Assembly: GCA_002221725.1 (NCBI GenBank)
Contig: NJFT01000146.1
Span: 40,633-104,632, forward strand
Reading direction: 5' to 3'
DNA: 64,000 nt
Origin: Scedosporium boydii
Lineage: Eukaryota; Ascomycota; Sordariomycetes; Microascales; Microascaceae
A model generated the notes under the pieces. That model made no database searches, was not told the origin of the DNA, and worked only from the letters and a program-made list of their open reading frames with translations. Position numbers and translations under genes: made by a program. Positions 34,835 through 46,098 of the stretch are shown in pieces (positions within the stretch are counted from its first letter, which is position 1; every line of letters begins with the position of its first letter).

Positions 34835-37800
34835 GATGGGCGAGGGCTGAGTGTGGCTAAGAGTGTATGGTGGGATTCCTTAGATCTATTTTAATTTCTT
34901 TATTGCTGGTTAGTATGAACTTGAAAATTGACCGTTTATTTGGGGAGCAAAGTATATATCGGTAATACTGGTCATGGTAGAGGTAGGGAGGTTCCAATGG
35001 GCATTTTCAATACTCATGCCGGTGCGTTGGTGCATGATCTGTGACGGGGGCGAGAGTGGTTCGCGAGGAGTAAACGTACGAAGCTGGTGTGCATGCTCAC
35101 AGACTGACTAGAGGAATGAATATGCAACGGTGCAGAGGGATGGGATTATATGAACTATTAGAAGGGACTTGGAGGGGGACGGATATAAACAGGAGCAAAT
35201 GCTCTTCAAAAATAAGAATCAATGGTCTATGACGATGATGGTGTGAAGTTGAGTTGGGGAGGCTGCAAGGCATCAACGAACTTGCGCAGGTTCTTATATA
35301 TCTTGGCCGCCGCACCGCTCACATTCACTCACACGCACGCCGGTCCGATCCGACGAGTGACGTCTGCTCAGTAGAGTCCTAGACTAAGACCATCCTGAAT
35401 TGGAACTACGCATTTGCAGTCAATTAGCTTCACTGAGATTGATACCAGCATCCGTCCCGTGTTTCCTACGGGTTCAAAAGCAATCTTCACGTTTTGAGAA
35501 GTCAACATTGAAACCATTCATCTTCAAGAGACAGGGATAAAAAAAAAAAAAAATATCAAGAAGAGTCATCGTTTATCCTTTAAACTCCGTTCCTATTTTC
35601 ATCCCCCGCCGCCGTCTCTGCAAGTAATCTCCACAGCTTAATGCAGCTAGGAGATAAGGATAAGAATAAGAACAGGGAAAAAACAAAAAAAGTTCCCTGT
35701 CAGGGTTGAGAAACAGGACTAATTTACCCTCACAGTCTTCCCTAATTAATCTCTGCAAAATTCACGACTTCACAGCCGTGGCTCGTGACTCACCGTGAAC
35801 GAGATGAACGAAAACGACGTAAGAGGCGACGAGGATTGAGGGGCACTGAAGTCTGAGAGGGTGTCACCTCCGTGTCCGGAAGCCTCAAAAATGATGCGGG
35901 GGCACCAGGCAAAAGGATCTGATGGGACCACACAAGACCCAGACGCTACCTGTGGCTTGCGGCTTGCAGGGTGCGACATGCTGGCTGGCTGGGGGAGGAG
36001 GTGGTGGAGCGAACAGAGCGCGTAGTCACCTGCTGTGAAGTTGTACTTAGCAGCGTGCAAAGTACGTCCGCCATTCCCGAGTTGTCCTAGCGTTGAATGT
36101 AATATGGATAGCTCCATTGATCTGTTCCAAGACTTGATGTTTTTTTGCGGCGCAGTTGAGAAAAGTGCGACGACGGGAGAACTCGATGCTCAGCTTACGT
36201 ACTTGTCCAAGTGCGCCTGGGACGTTCTTACAAAGTACGAAGTAGACTTTAGGCACGATACCAGTACCTTTGACTTGAAGGTATCAATTCACTCCTGACC
36301 TCAAAATTATTTGGCATTTGATGTATTATCAATATCTATTTTGGAACAGGGCAGGACAAGGAGGCGAGGGATCGATCCATCGTCGCATCAGTCATGTTGC
36401 TCCAGTCCACCACTAACAATAACGATGCCAACAATGGAGCAATTCTCGCATCTCTCGCATCTCGCATCTCGCGTGGGTCGTCGGGGGGGCGTACGACATC
36501 GAATAGAACCAACCGTGGCGCTTTTATTAATAATTTGATATAAACTGTCATTGATCAATCAATCCTTTCACCGCTCCAAGTCCGCTCCTGTTTCGCCGAG
36601 ACCAGGTATCATCGAGACCGGAGACTAGCCAACTCCCATCAATGGTGGTCCTTCCGCCGGATTGACTCATACTGACTTCGCCCCGACTGAGCCGACGCTC
36701 GGCAACTCAATTGATCCTTCGACCCTTCTCAGCGCCAATTAAAAGAAAACAAACAATAAAACCAATCCTCCATGCGCCTGTGATACTATATGAAGTATGT
36801 AGTAGCCACCAACACGAACACGAAGACCAAATTGCCTCGTCCACCAGGGGACACACCCTCAAGATCCCCCTTCCCCCTTCCCCCTTCTCCCCACGTCCCC
36901 GAGTTCTCCGGCCCCGAGACGGCCCCGCTTCCTCCCGGCTCCTTAATGATTTGACATGTCATAGTGCAGGAACTCGACCCGTTGCCGTAGTCGATAGAGT
37001 CATCTATAGACGGGGCCTTGGAAGGTGCGTGCTCCCATGCGGCTGGGGGAACTCTGTCTGCATAACTGAAATGCCAAACATCTGCAAGTGTTGGGGGACT
37101 CTTACATCAATCTATGGTAATAACTTGAGAGAATGCCTAAGCTGTGGGTTTGAGTCATGGTCGACAATGCTGGTAGCCGGCGTCCTAAGAGAATCTGACA
37201 AGGTAGACAACCAACGAGAGCATCGGAGGAACTAAATGCCGCTGGGTCTGTTCGGGTTGCTTCAAAGGTATGGGCTTTATTCCCTAAAATCCGGTTTGCA
37301 GTTTGCAGCTGTGGTTGTGGGACGTAGTTGAGGGCAATCTACATACACCCCGAGTATCTAGTACCGCATAAATATCTGTTGATGTCTATTTGTTACTAGG
37401 AACAGGTCTCGGATCACGATCCAAGTCCAAGCAATCAATGAGCGGTCTTCCGAGGTTCTTCCAAGTTCATGTGGTAGTCGATGTCCTCGAATATCCTTGG
37501 GAAGGGGCGATGGAACATGAGGATCCATCAGCAGACTCGATCCTCGTTGTCACCGTCACTGCCAACAATGAATCTTGGCCCATTCAAGCCAGCAAAGTCC
37601 GTCCTGGTATGCCAGGTATAATGAGTGATCCTGGTAATGCTTGTGACCCTCTCCTCCCCTTTCTTTCCGCCGATAACTCCTGCAGTCTACTATTAATATT
37701 CTGGCTTTTAGACGAACGTATCTATTTCATAACCATCCCTAACCAGTGTGACTTGGAGTCGCGGGAGTCGGACTCGGAGGCGTTTCTAATACAGGGACTC

Positions 37801-38946
37801 AGGCTTGTGAAGAGTCATAACAGCGTTACAGTCCCGAATTATATTCGGCGACCTTCTCCGTAAAGGGTGGTACCGATAACGGAAGACTCATTATGCAGAA
37901 AGTGGAACGGACTCGGCTCCAGAACGTCTGGGATGTCTGGGATGGATTGGATGACTCCGCCAAGCCTCGCATATCTCAAAACACATGGACTACTGTTTGG
38001 ACTATGGTTTGGACGAGATGGGGTGGATGGATAAGACGAGCCAAAGGAGTGGGATGTCTCGGGTATTGCGAACGCAAGGAGTTGAGCGTATTATTCTTGA
38101 CAATACTCCCCCCCAAGCCGCCATGATGTTTGGTAACCTTGGCCCCTGAAGACTCGCCTTCCTCGTTAGCCCACGCACGTATACTTCCATCCGCGCCCAG
38201 ATGGAATCGGAAGCGTCGGTTCTACGGATGCACAATGCAGGTGCCAATAAGGCCTAGCTACGTTGGTAAAAGGGGTATAGACTACATCAACCCTCGGCAG
38301 TGGTAGACTCTGCCTCCCACTAGCAGTTGCAGAAGTGGATCTTGGGGCTGTGACTCTTCATTGTTCACTGTCATATTATGTGTGATGAGTTCCCGACAAG
38401 GACGTTCCAATGTGATAAAACTATCTTAATGGGAGAGGGTCACACTAATTAACCAAACGTTGCTCTGGGGAAATTACGATAGGATCTTCGTACCTACTGC
38501 TCAAGGACCTCCTCCCCATTCCGGGATTGGGGAAAGAGTGTTTTGAATCCTTGCCCATTCGGGTCAGCCAGAATTGAATCTCGTTTGGGTAGGAAAACGG
38601 CGGGGGCGAAGTAAGTCGATATTGGGTAATGCCATGATCTGACTCGGACCAAGGCAGGAACAGGGTTGCAGCTCTCTTCAACATAAAGGCACCCCCAAGA
38701 ACAGTCACACACAGCTTCTACCTTGGAAAGGAGACATCACGAACTAAAGTCGATTTTCCATTGAGTCATGCCACACCCCGTGTTTTCAACGCCGAAAGGA
38801 CGAAAGGAAGAAAAAAAAAAAAAAAAAAACTCTAGAGCCCCGAGGCTCTCTGCCCCCGCGAACGAAAATGAAGATATGACTCCCGATGGAGTTTCGCGGG
38901 TTTCGGTGGCACGGGTCGGCTGCCGTTCGATAGTGAGGAGAGGCGA
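34835..38946. other. gene-poor stretch (4.1 kb)
   Basis: No gene can be supported. The longest frames (175 codons at 36711-37235, 158 at 37390-37863, both plus) show no domain, signal peptide or splice signals. The region holds one exact TACGAAGTA (36236-36244), a CATCTCTCG/CATCTCG short tandem at about 36446-36474, and an A-rich run at 38809-38829. Confidence 0.5.
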
Positions 38947-39484
38947 TTAGTTCTTCTTTTTCTTCGCCGAGTGGTCGGCCTTCTCCTTAGTCGAGGCATC
39001 ATCCTGTTTGCCGTCCTGCTCGCCAACGGTTAGAACTTCTCTCCAACTAACCATACGTTCCCTCAAACGAAAGGCAGGAAGCGGGAAACGGAAAAGAGAA
39101 GAAAAAGAATGGGTATGAGGAAAAAAGTACACTTACATCGATGACCGTCTCTCTGGCCTCACCAACAACCTCTTCTCGGGGATCGAAAATGAGCCTAATC
39201 GCCATCCAGACCGCAACGAGGGCGGTCCAATATGCAATAAGTAACTGGACAAAAGCAAAAATCAAGATCCTTCGGAATGTTGGCGCGAAGAGGACGGGGA
39301 CGATCTGCTCGATTCTCTCAAACATGAGGGCGGCGACGGGTCGCAAGACATACTCAGCGAGCTTGAAAATGACGAGGACGATGGCCGTGAGGAAAAGAAT
39401 CTGGCACATGGAGTCTAGCCACATACTGGACAACATCTTGAATTTGGATGTATCGTGGGAACGGCCTCCTCCGTATCGATCCAT
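38947..39484 (-). CDS. small two-TM protein with C-terminal dilysine motif
   Basis: Two exons on the minus strand, 39484-39137 and 39015-38947, give 138 residues; donor GTAAGT, branch TTCTAACC, acceptor GAGCAG, phase 0. Two strong hydrophobic helices lie at about residues 27-50 (MCQILFLTAIVLVIFKLAEYV) and 71-98 (RRILIFAFVQLLIAYWTALV onward), separated by a charged FERIEQIVP loop. The C-terminus ends KKKKN, so Lys occupies positions -3 and -4: a KKxx ER-retrieval signal, which predicts an ER membrane protein with a cytosolic tail. The N-terminus is hydrophilic. No family recognised. Only 229 bp separate it from the next gene upstream. Confidence 0.7.
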
Positions 39485-39713
39485 GTCGACTCTAGCACTG
39501 AACTTGGGGTGATGAGAGTGATGAGGGCATTCACGATGGTTGGGATGGGATCTGTCAAGTCATGTAAGTCGTGGTGGAGGTGTAAGTCAGGAACCATCAC
39601 AATGGCACCAAGCCAGCAACTACCAGCCAGCACCTTCTCAATGAAGAAGACAAGAGTTGCTGCCAATAAGTCAAAGGCCCTCTTTGTCCAATCTTTCCCT
39701 TTCAACCTAAAGA

Positions 39714-40718
39714 TTATAAGACAAGGTTCAACTCCATAGGCTGCTCACTCCTCCTAACATCCACCCCATCATCCTTTCTCCTCACAGCAACAACTTTCAC
39801 CCCTCTAGCCTGTCCTCTCTTATCCAGAAACATCTGAAGACCCCTGCACACATCCACCACAAACTCACTCTCCTCCTCCCCAACGCCATCAACCTCGACC
39901 TCGACCTGCCTCAAGGCTCTCATCACCCTCAACCCGCCCCCAAGCTCTCTCACCAAGCCCTCCTCAACCTCCTCTTTACCAACTTCCCAAGACCTTACTA
40001 ACCCCAACACTAACACCTCGTCAGGAAAAACCCTCAGCCTCAACCCCCTCACCCCCGCCAACCCCTCGCAAAGCGCTCCCCAACTCATCACCGTCTTCTT
40101 GTCGCTCCGCAAATCACCTAGCTTCATCTCGAGCCTGACGTAGCGAAGGGAGTCCAGCTGCCACGCCGTAGCTCCCCGGACGAGCACGCCCGCGGCCGAA
40201 AGCCCTGAGGAGAAGAAGGACGGGAAGACGAATTCGTTGTCGAGGTAGGGCGTTTCGCGGGCTTCGTGGTATAATTGGCGGTTTGTGAGGAGGAGGGACG
40301 TGGGGAGGTAGCCAAAAGGTCGGTCTGGGGAGAGGAGGGGATGGGAGGGATGGATAGGTTCCGGAGGTGTCGCTGTTCCTTCTAGCGTGGGCGTGCAGTT
40401 GGCTGGTGGTGGAAGAAGATGGGTTGTGTGGTATGGCTTGATCGCTGGACTTGGATAGCCTGGTGCTAGTTCTCTGTACTTGAAGGGGTGGAGGATGTGA
40501 ACCCAGGCGTATATCTGTAGCCTGATTTCAAGAGGCAGGTCTAGGAAGGAGAGCCGCGGTATGTTTTGAGAGGTTCGTTCATCGTGATGTGAGGTTATGA
40601 CATCTTTCTGAATCGTGGAGGTTCTGTCCCCTTGGATACGATCCCGAGAGAAGTGACGAAAGGAGATATAGTAGCCCGATGGCATTGGAGGCCGGCTTGC
40701 AGCGCCGACGAGAGCCAT
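39714..40718 (-). CDS. DUF7730 / F-box-like protein
   Basis: A single 334-residue open frame on the minus strand. After a short variable leader comes the characteristic IPRLSFLDLPLEIRLQIYAWVH block, the F-box-like start of a large fungal family annotated as DUF7730 or F-box-like proteins. A Pro-rich linker is followed by LLTNRQLYHEARETPYLDNEFVF, the second hallmark of the family (a helix reading NRQLYxEA). The rest is an alpha/beta region (RYVRLEMKLGDL, then LRLRVFPDEV). These families are numerous in Pezizomycotina and mostly uncharacterised; an adaptor role in SCF ubiquitin ligases is possible only if the N-terminal helix really binds Skp1. The stop codon is 229 bp upstream of the next minus-strand gene's start. 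Confidence 0.78.
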   Translation of the reverse strand: MALVGAASRPPMPSGYYISFRHFSRDRIQGDRTSTIQKDVITSHHDERTSQNIPRLSFLDLPLEIRLQIYAWVHILHPFKYRELAPGYPSPAIKPYHTTHLLPPPANCTPTLEGTATPPEPIHPSHPLLSPDRPFGYLPTSLLLTNRQLYHEARETPYLDNEFVFPSFFSSGLSAAGVLVRGATAWQLDSLRYVRLEMKLGDLRSDKKTVMSWGALCEGLAGVRGLRLRVFPDEVLVLGLVRSWEVGKEEVEEGLVRELGGGLRVMRALRQVEVEVDGVGEEESEFVVDVCRGLQMFLDKRGQARGVKVVAVRRKDDGVDVRRSEQPMELNLVL

Positions 40719-41538
40719 GGTGAATATCTCTAGAATTCAATATACGTAGATACTATACAGCAATAGGAACAAGTAGGTAGGAAACAACCACATCTCAAAT
40801 CGAAAGAAAGACGGGAGATGAAAGCTTCATATCTGGAAACCCAACGGTTCCCCAATGCATGCCCAGACGAGGTAAGCTGACATCAACCCTGCCCAAACCC
40901 TTGAGCCCTCCATATCCGCTCTCTCCAGAACTCCCCAATCACAGAAGAAAATATAACGCCTCCCTCCAATCAACCAGAGGTATACGAAGTAAAACAAAAG
41001 CTCACGACCCCCCAAGTCTGAGGCTGAAATCCAAAATAGGTGATGATGTTACGTCAAGACGCCAACTTTAGAGTTTGACCAAACCGAACGCGGAAAGGGG
41101 AGGCGCAGACGTCGGTCCAATCCCGTCCGGGGATATCTTGGGAGGTGTCAGCCCGCATTCTTTTCCTAATTTGGCGGGGGTTGACGTTGACTGACATTCA
41201 GCCCTACTTGGGGGTGGGAGAAGCATCAATTGACGGGGGACTGGGGCTTGGAGCGGTGAATTGGGAACTGAAGGAGAGGTCAGGGTTATCCCGATTGCGT
41301 CGGCGGCAGTGGCCGAGATCCTGGTCGATACATGTCGGGGAGAGAGACATAAAAATCCCTCCGATCTCTTCGGGGCGAGTGTGCGGCGCAATTACTAGAA
41401 ACGAGTTCGTGTTCTACGTTGCAGAAGCACGGATCCAATGAATGAATGAGAGTATTTCAACTCGGATTCGCTCTTCTCTCTTGAACATCGTCTCCATCGG
41501 GTATCATTTAAAGTAAAAAGAAAAAGAGTAGCATCCCC
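40719..41538. other. intergenic (0.8 kb)
   Basis: Promoter of the DUF7730 gene and 3' region of MED8. One exact TACGAAGTA at 40983-40991. Nothing else recognised. Confidence 0.55.
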
Positions 41539-42412
41539 TCACCTCACAGGCACCCTCCCTACCCCCATCTTCCGCTTCATCTCCCAATCCGCATTAGGCG
41601 GCGCCTCAAACCTCCCCACAACCGAATTCCTCGCCAACCTCAACCTCGCACTCCTTACCTCCTCCCCCTTCTTCTCCTCCTCTTCCCCTCCCTCTTCCTC
41701 CTCTTCTTCCTCCTCCTCCTCCTCCACCTCCTCATCCATCCCCTTCCTCAACCCCGTCCTAACATTCTCAATCCCCCACGCCCTCTCCTCCGCCGTATAC
41801 ACCTGATACGTCTCCTCGCTCGCATACTGCTCGATCCTCGAGTCGCAGTACTCCCTCGCCCACCGCCACAGCGCCCTCTGCGCCTTCCACGCTCCCGTCG
41901 CTACGCCGTCTCCGCTGCCGTTATCTAGGCGCTTGGCCGTCTCGCGCCCCGAGTCGAGGAGCTCTTCGACCGAGGGCTCTGGTTTTTTGCGGAGGAGTTG
42001 CAGGAGAATGGCTTCTTGCTGGCGGCCGGGGAAGTTTGTGGCTGGGTGGATGGCGATGCGTTCGAGGAGGGTGGCGTGTTCGGCGATGAAGGTGGTTAGG
42101 GTGCGGAGGTTTGCTTGGATGATGGTTGTTGAGGCTTGGATGGAGGATCTGCGGGAGGGGTTGATTCTAGGGTTAGTATATGAATGTCTGTAGCATGGAG
42201 AATAGCTCCAGAGGACCGGGAAGAAAAACAACAAGCAAAAGAAAAGAAGAAAGCAAAGATTAAGAAGGACGCCCAACTCACGCTGGAGGCAAAGGCTGTC
42301 CGACCACAACGTCATCCTTAAACTTCTGCAAGCTGCTCACAACCTGCGCCAACCGCTGTCTAATCGATTCCAGAATCTTGACCTCCTCAGGTGAGAGATT
42401 AAGCGACGCCAT
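41539..42412 (-). CDS. MED8: Mediator complex subunit Med8
   Basis: Two exons on the minus strand, 42412-42282 and 42166-41539, give 252 residues; donor GTGAGT, branch ACTAAC close to the acceptor CTAG. Exon 1 encodes MASLNLSPEEVKILESIRQRL and LQKFKDDV, exon 2 continues INPSRRSSIQAS, TIIQANLRTLTTFIAEHATLL, and the signature IHPATNFPGRQQEAILLQLLRKKPEPSVEELL. These match fungal Med8, a head-module subunit contacting TBP and RNA polymerase II. A run of about 20 acidic residues (mostly Glu) followed by basic residues forms a disordered tail; the coding DNA there is an almost pure purine/pyrimidine strand asymmetry (about 41655-41740). Length and order fit the family. Confidence 0.9.
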
Positions 42413-43009
42413 TTTCCCCCTCTTCTCTCTTTTCTTTCTCTCTTGGGGAGATAACGCGGCGTTGTCTTCGAATGGGTCGCGTTGTACGCACGCACTCGTC
42501 GGATAGGCTTCGCGGTTTTCTTTGGGAAGGGCAGCGTCAATTGAGAGCGCCTCGCGAGAATAAAAGTCTCTAATTGTGCTTTAATAGACGAGTGGCTTCG
42601 TGTGGTCTGTTTGGCAGCGCCAATTCGGAGTTTTCAAAGGTTGGTGAGGTGGGTAAAGTTAGGGAGAGGAGAGGTGAGGAAGGAGCCCCAAGTGTGGCGG
42701 GGAATAAATTGGTGATCCAAAAATGAGCCTCACCGCCAAACTACAATTCATTGTTACAATTGCCCCTCGACCTACACTCGACGACCTCGACGTTCAACGA
42801 CATTCACAATGTTCTTCATAGAGACAAGCCAAACTACGCAAGACTCCAGAGTTTATTAATTATTCTTTTCTCTACTAGTCTTAATCTCTAAAAATCAAAT
42901 CATTCAATGTCATTTCTCATAAACGCCATGACCATAGTTTCATCATTATGCTCTCAAGGCAAATCCCACGACGCAATCCTGCAACATATTCCCTAAATCT
43001 CACTCAGTT
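42413..43009. other. intergenic (0.6 kb)
   Basis: MED8 promoter and choline-sulfatase 3' region. No recognisable element. Confidence 0.55.
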
Positions 43010-44880
43010 TTACTCGCCGTGGGAGCCAGCTTGGTCAACAAGAACCCTGGCCGTCTCCCGACCATACTTGTCAACAGCGGGATACCGCGCTCGTCGCTCG
43101 AGATCGTCGAGAGGAATATGCGAACGAATATACCTAGGATGGGTTAGAAAAAGAAATAAAGAAAAGGGACATATGAGGGCCACCTACTTTTCACGGCCAT
43201 CATCAATCGGGTCATGATCCCAGCTCGTAAACCGTCCCAACTTCAGGGCAGACCACACCAACCTCCTCTTACGCTGCGACTCCAGCACCAGCTTACTCGC
43301 CGCCTCAAAATCCCACCTCGAAGCCGTCTCTGCCTTAAGCTCATCCAGCTTAGCCTTGGCCTCCTCTTCATCGGCAGTGCGCGGCTCCGTCTTCTGCAGT
43401 AGGAGCGCGAGGTTGATGAGCTCCTGAGGATCCCGCTCGAGGTTGAAAAGTTGCGTGCCGTCTGTGGGGCAGTATATGTACTTCCAGGGCCCATCCTTGA
43501 TCATGACTAGAGGGCTGATGGTGCCTTCGCCTGTGTACTCGCCGTAGACCTTGTCGTGACCGGGTTTACCCTGGAGGTGGGGCAGGAGGGACTTGCCGTC
43601 GAGCGGGAGGCCATCGATGGGCTTGGAGCCGACAAGGTCGCACATCGTGGGGAGGATATCGAGGGTGGATACGTTGGCGGTAACGCGGTGGGGCGTGTAG
43701 TTTTCAGGGTCGTGGATAAGAAGCGGCACCCGGACGGAGCTCTCGAAGTAGCTCATCTTGTACCAAAGGCCACGTTCGCCGAGCATGTCGCCGTGGTCGC
43801 CGCTGAAGACAATGATGGTATTTTCGTCGAGACGGCATCGCTTAAGAGTGTCTAGGAGACGACCGATGCACTCGTCCACGTAGCTGACGGCGCCGTAGTA
43901 TGCCCTCCTCGCCGTCTTGATCTGCTCGTCGGTAAAGTCTTCATCCCAGAGATCACACACCTTGAGAAGGCGCTTGCTGTGCGGGTCTTGCTGGTCCTTA
44001 GGAATGCGGACTTCGGGGAGTTCGATATCGACGCCCTCGTATAGATCCCAGTATTTTTCCTCAATGGTGTAGGGGTCATGGGGGTGAGTGAGAGAAACCT
44101 AACGCCACGTTAGAAGGATGATGAATTGAGAATGCGCTTACATGCAGTATCGAGAGGGGAAAAAAAAAGAAAAAAAAAACCACTTACAGTGAGGCAGAAG
44201 GGTCGGGCGTCTGGACCCTCCCGAACATGGTCATACAGGAACTGAGTCGACTTATACAGAACCTCCTCATCATAATCAAGCTGGTTGCTCCTCACGCATG
44301 TACCAGCCTGCAAGATGGAGCTCGCATTATGGTACCACTCCAGCCTCGTATCAGGCTCATCCCAATTCACCACCCAACCGAAATCGCCAGGATAAATATC
44401 CGAAGTAAGCCGCGTCTCGTAGCCGTGAAGCTGGTCGCCGACAAAGTGCATCTTGCCCGCCAGCACGGTATGATAACCAGCAAGGCGTAGGTAATGGGCG
44501 TAGGTAGGGATGTCGCTGGATATTTGCGCGGCGTTATCGTAGGCTCCAATCTTGAGAGGCAAGAGACCGGTAATCATGCTCATGCGCGACGGCGCGCAGA
44601 GCGGGGAGGGGCAGTAGGCTGAGTCGAATTGCACGGCATTGGCGGCTAGGGCGTTGAGGTTGGGTGTCTTGATCTGGGACTTGGGATTGTACATCTTCAG
44701 AAGGGGAGCGGCGAGCTGGTCGGCCATGATGTACAGGATATTGGGTTTCTTGGCGCCCGAGGGGCCGGCCGGGCTGGAAGCAGCGCCATTGGTGCCTCGG
44801 GTGCCGTTGATGGCGGGCGCGGCGGGAGCGGTGTCGGGAATCACCGAGGAAGGGGGTAGAGAGTTGAGATCGGGTGCCAT
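43010..44880 (-). CDS. choline sulfatase
   Basis: Three exons on the minus strand, 44880-44188, 44098-43188 and 43133-43010, give 575 residues. An in-frame upstream ATG at 44961 would add 27 Cys-rich residues; I prefer the ATG at 44880. Sulfatase hallmarks are present: KPNILYIMADQL (metal ligand Asp54), the CAPSR sequence at 95-99 whose Cys95 becomes formylglycine, GKMHF, and later VFSGDHGDMLGERGLWYK. Family-specific blocks such as HGYETRLTSDIYPGDFGW, DEPDTRLEWYHN, SNQLDYDEEVLYKS and SLTHPHDPYT mark choline-O-sulfatases rather than arylsulfatases. The enzyme releases sulfate and choline from choline-O-sulfate, a sulfur store and osmolyte. No signal peptide, consistent with a cytosolic enzyme. 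In related fungi it is under sulfur repression; no regulatory site was established here. Confidence 0.9.
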
Positions 44881-45338
44881 TGGACGCTCACTTCGTGTCT
44901 CAGCGCAACAGCAGTATATACGAGAGTATGTGGGGGTCGGGCGGGTAGCGACAACGGGCAAAGCGGTCCGTTCAGATCACAGCTTTAGATTTTTGTTTTC
45001 TCTTATTACACAGCACCAAGAGTAGGTTATACAGGATTTTTCCAAATTAACACAGGCTCAGTGAGTGGGTGACAGCAGGCAAGGAGAGGACCAGGGTCAG
45101 ATGCCACGATGCGCGTCAATTTGATCAGTAATCATCAAGGTGCGTCGGTGGTGGCGTGCGTGACGATATAAGACGTGGGGGAGGCTCAATTGCAACGCGG
45201 GGGCGTATTCGGAGTTCGGTGGACGACGAATAAGTAAATTGTTGGGGAGAGAAGTGAGAGTGACGATGTCAATGGAAAGGTATGGAGGAGACCGTGACAG
45301 GGAGGACGAGCTACGGTTCAGAGTTGGAGGAGCAGAGC

Positions 45339-45399
45339 GAGGAGGAAGGAAGGAAGGGAGGAAGGAAGGAAGGGAGGAAGAAAGGAAGGAGGAGGAAGG
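45339..45399. repeat. GGAA/GGGA purine tract
   Basis: 61 consecutive purines built from GGAA and GGGA units on the plus strand, about 0.46 kb upstream of the choline sulfatase start codon. Confidence 0.9.
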
Positions 45400-46072
45400 T
45401 AAAAGTGTATGGAGATGTACGAGGCCGGATGTTTAGCAACTTGCAAAAGGGCACAGGACAGAGCAGAGGGAAGGAAGACCAGAGACCAGGACGGAGACAG
45501 GGCAAGGGTCCAAGTACTTATAGGACAGAAGTGGTGTGCGATTGTTGGTCCCTAGTTTGTGGGGAAGAGGAAAGGAAGGAGCCAGCCGGAGATAAGTGTG
45601 AATTGGCAAGCACGACGGGACCCTTGGGCTCTGACGGGTGGAACGATTATCTTGGCAGGCTAGAATGGCGGAAAGAGGAAAGCAGAGGGAGGGAGAAGAA
45701 AAGAAAGAAACGGAAAGGGGTACTCGGAAAGGTCTCGGTCTAGAGCGGGATGGGGAACAACGGGGAAACTGCAATGGAGACTTGGGGACTGGAGTATTTC
45801 GTTGAATCTGATAAGGGAATGGGACTTATAAAGTGTGTACATGGTCGAGGGCACGAGGGCAGCACGAGCCGGCCGTTTAAGACGACGACATACAATGTGC
45901 AACGTACGACGTGGACGTCGTAAAAGGTAAGAAGGCGAAAGAAAAAAAATTGATCAACGTTAAAGGTATTAGTGCGAGCGTCGTTTGTGTGTGCGCCATT
46001 GCCGTCTTCGGAATCCAATTCAAATTAGTCGCATTATCAATAACGAGTGTTGAAGTACGTATTTGTATACAG

Positions 46073-46098
46073 TACTCAGGGTACTCAGGGTACTCAGG
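46073..46098. repeat. TACTCAGGG tandem, about three copies
   Basis: Three head-to-tail copies of the 9-mer TACTCAGGG, the last missing its final G. Confidence 0.9.

Noticed and set aside
37390..37863. 157-codon plus-strand open frame
   Set aside because: No recognisable motif or exon structure; length is within what chance allows in a 4 kb gap.
39415..39705. Hydrophobic 96-codon minus-strand frame overlapping the small membrane protein start
   Set aside because: It is in another frame than the supported exon and covers a likely promoter; no splice solution joins it.
44881..44961. Upstream in-frame ATG extending choline sulfatase by 27 residues
   Set aside because: The extension is Cys/Arg-rich and unlike the family N-terminus; the ATG at 44880 gives the usual length.
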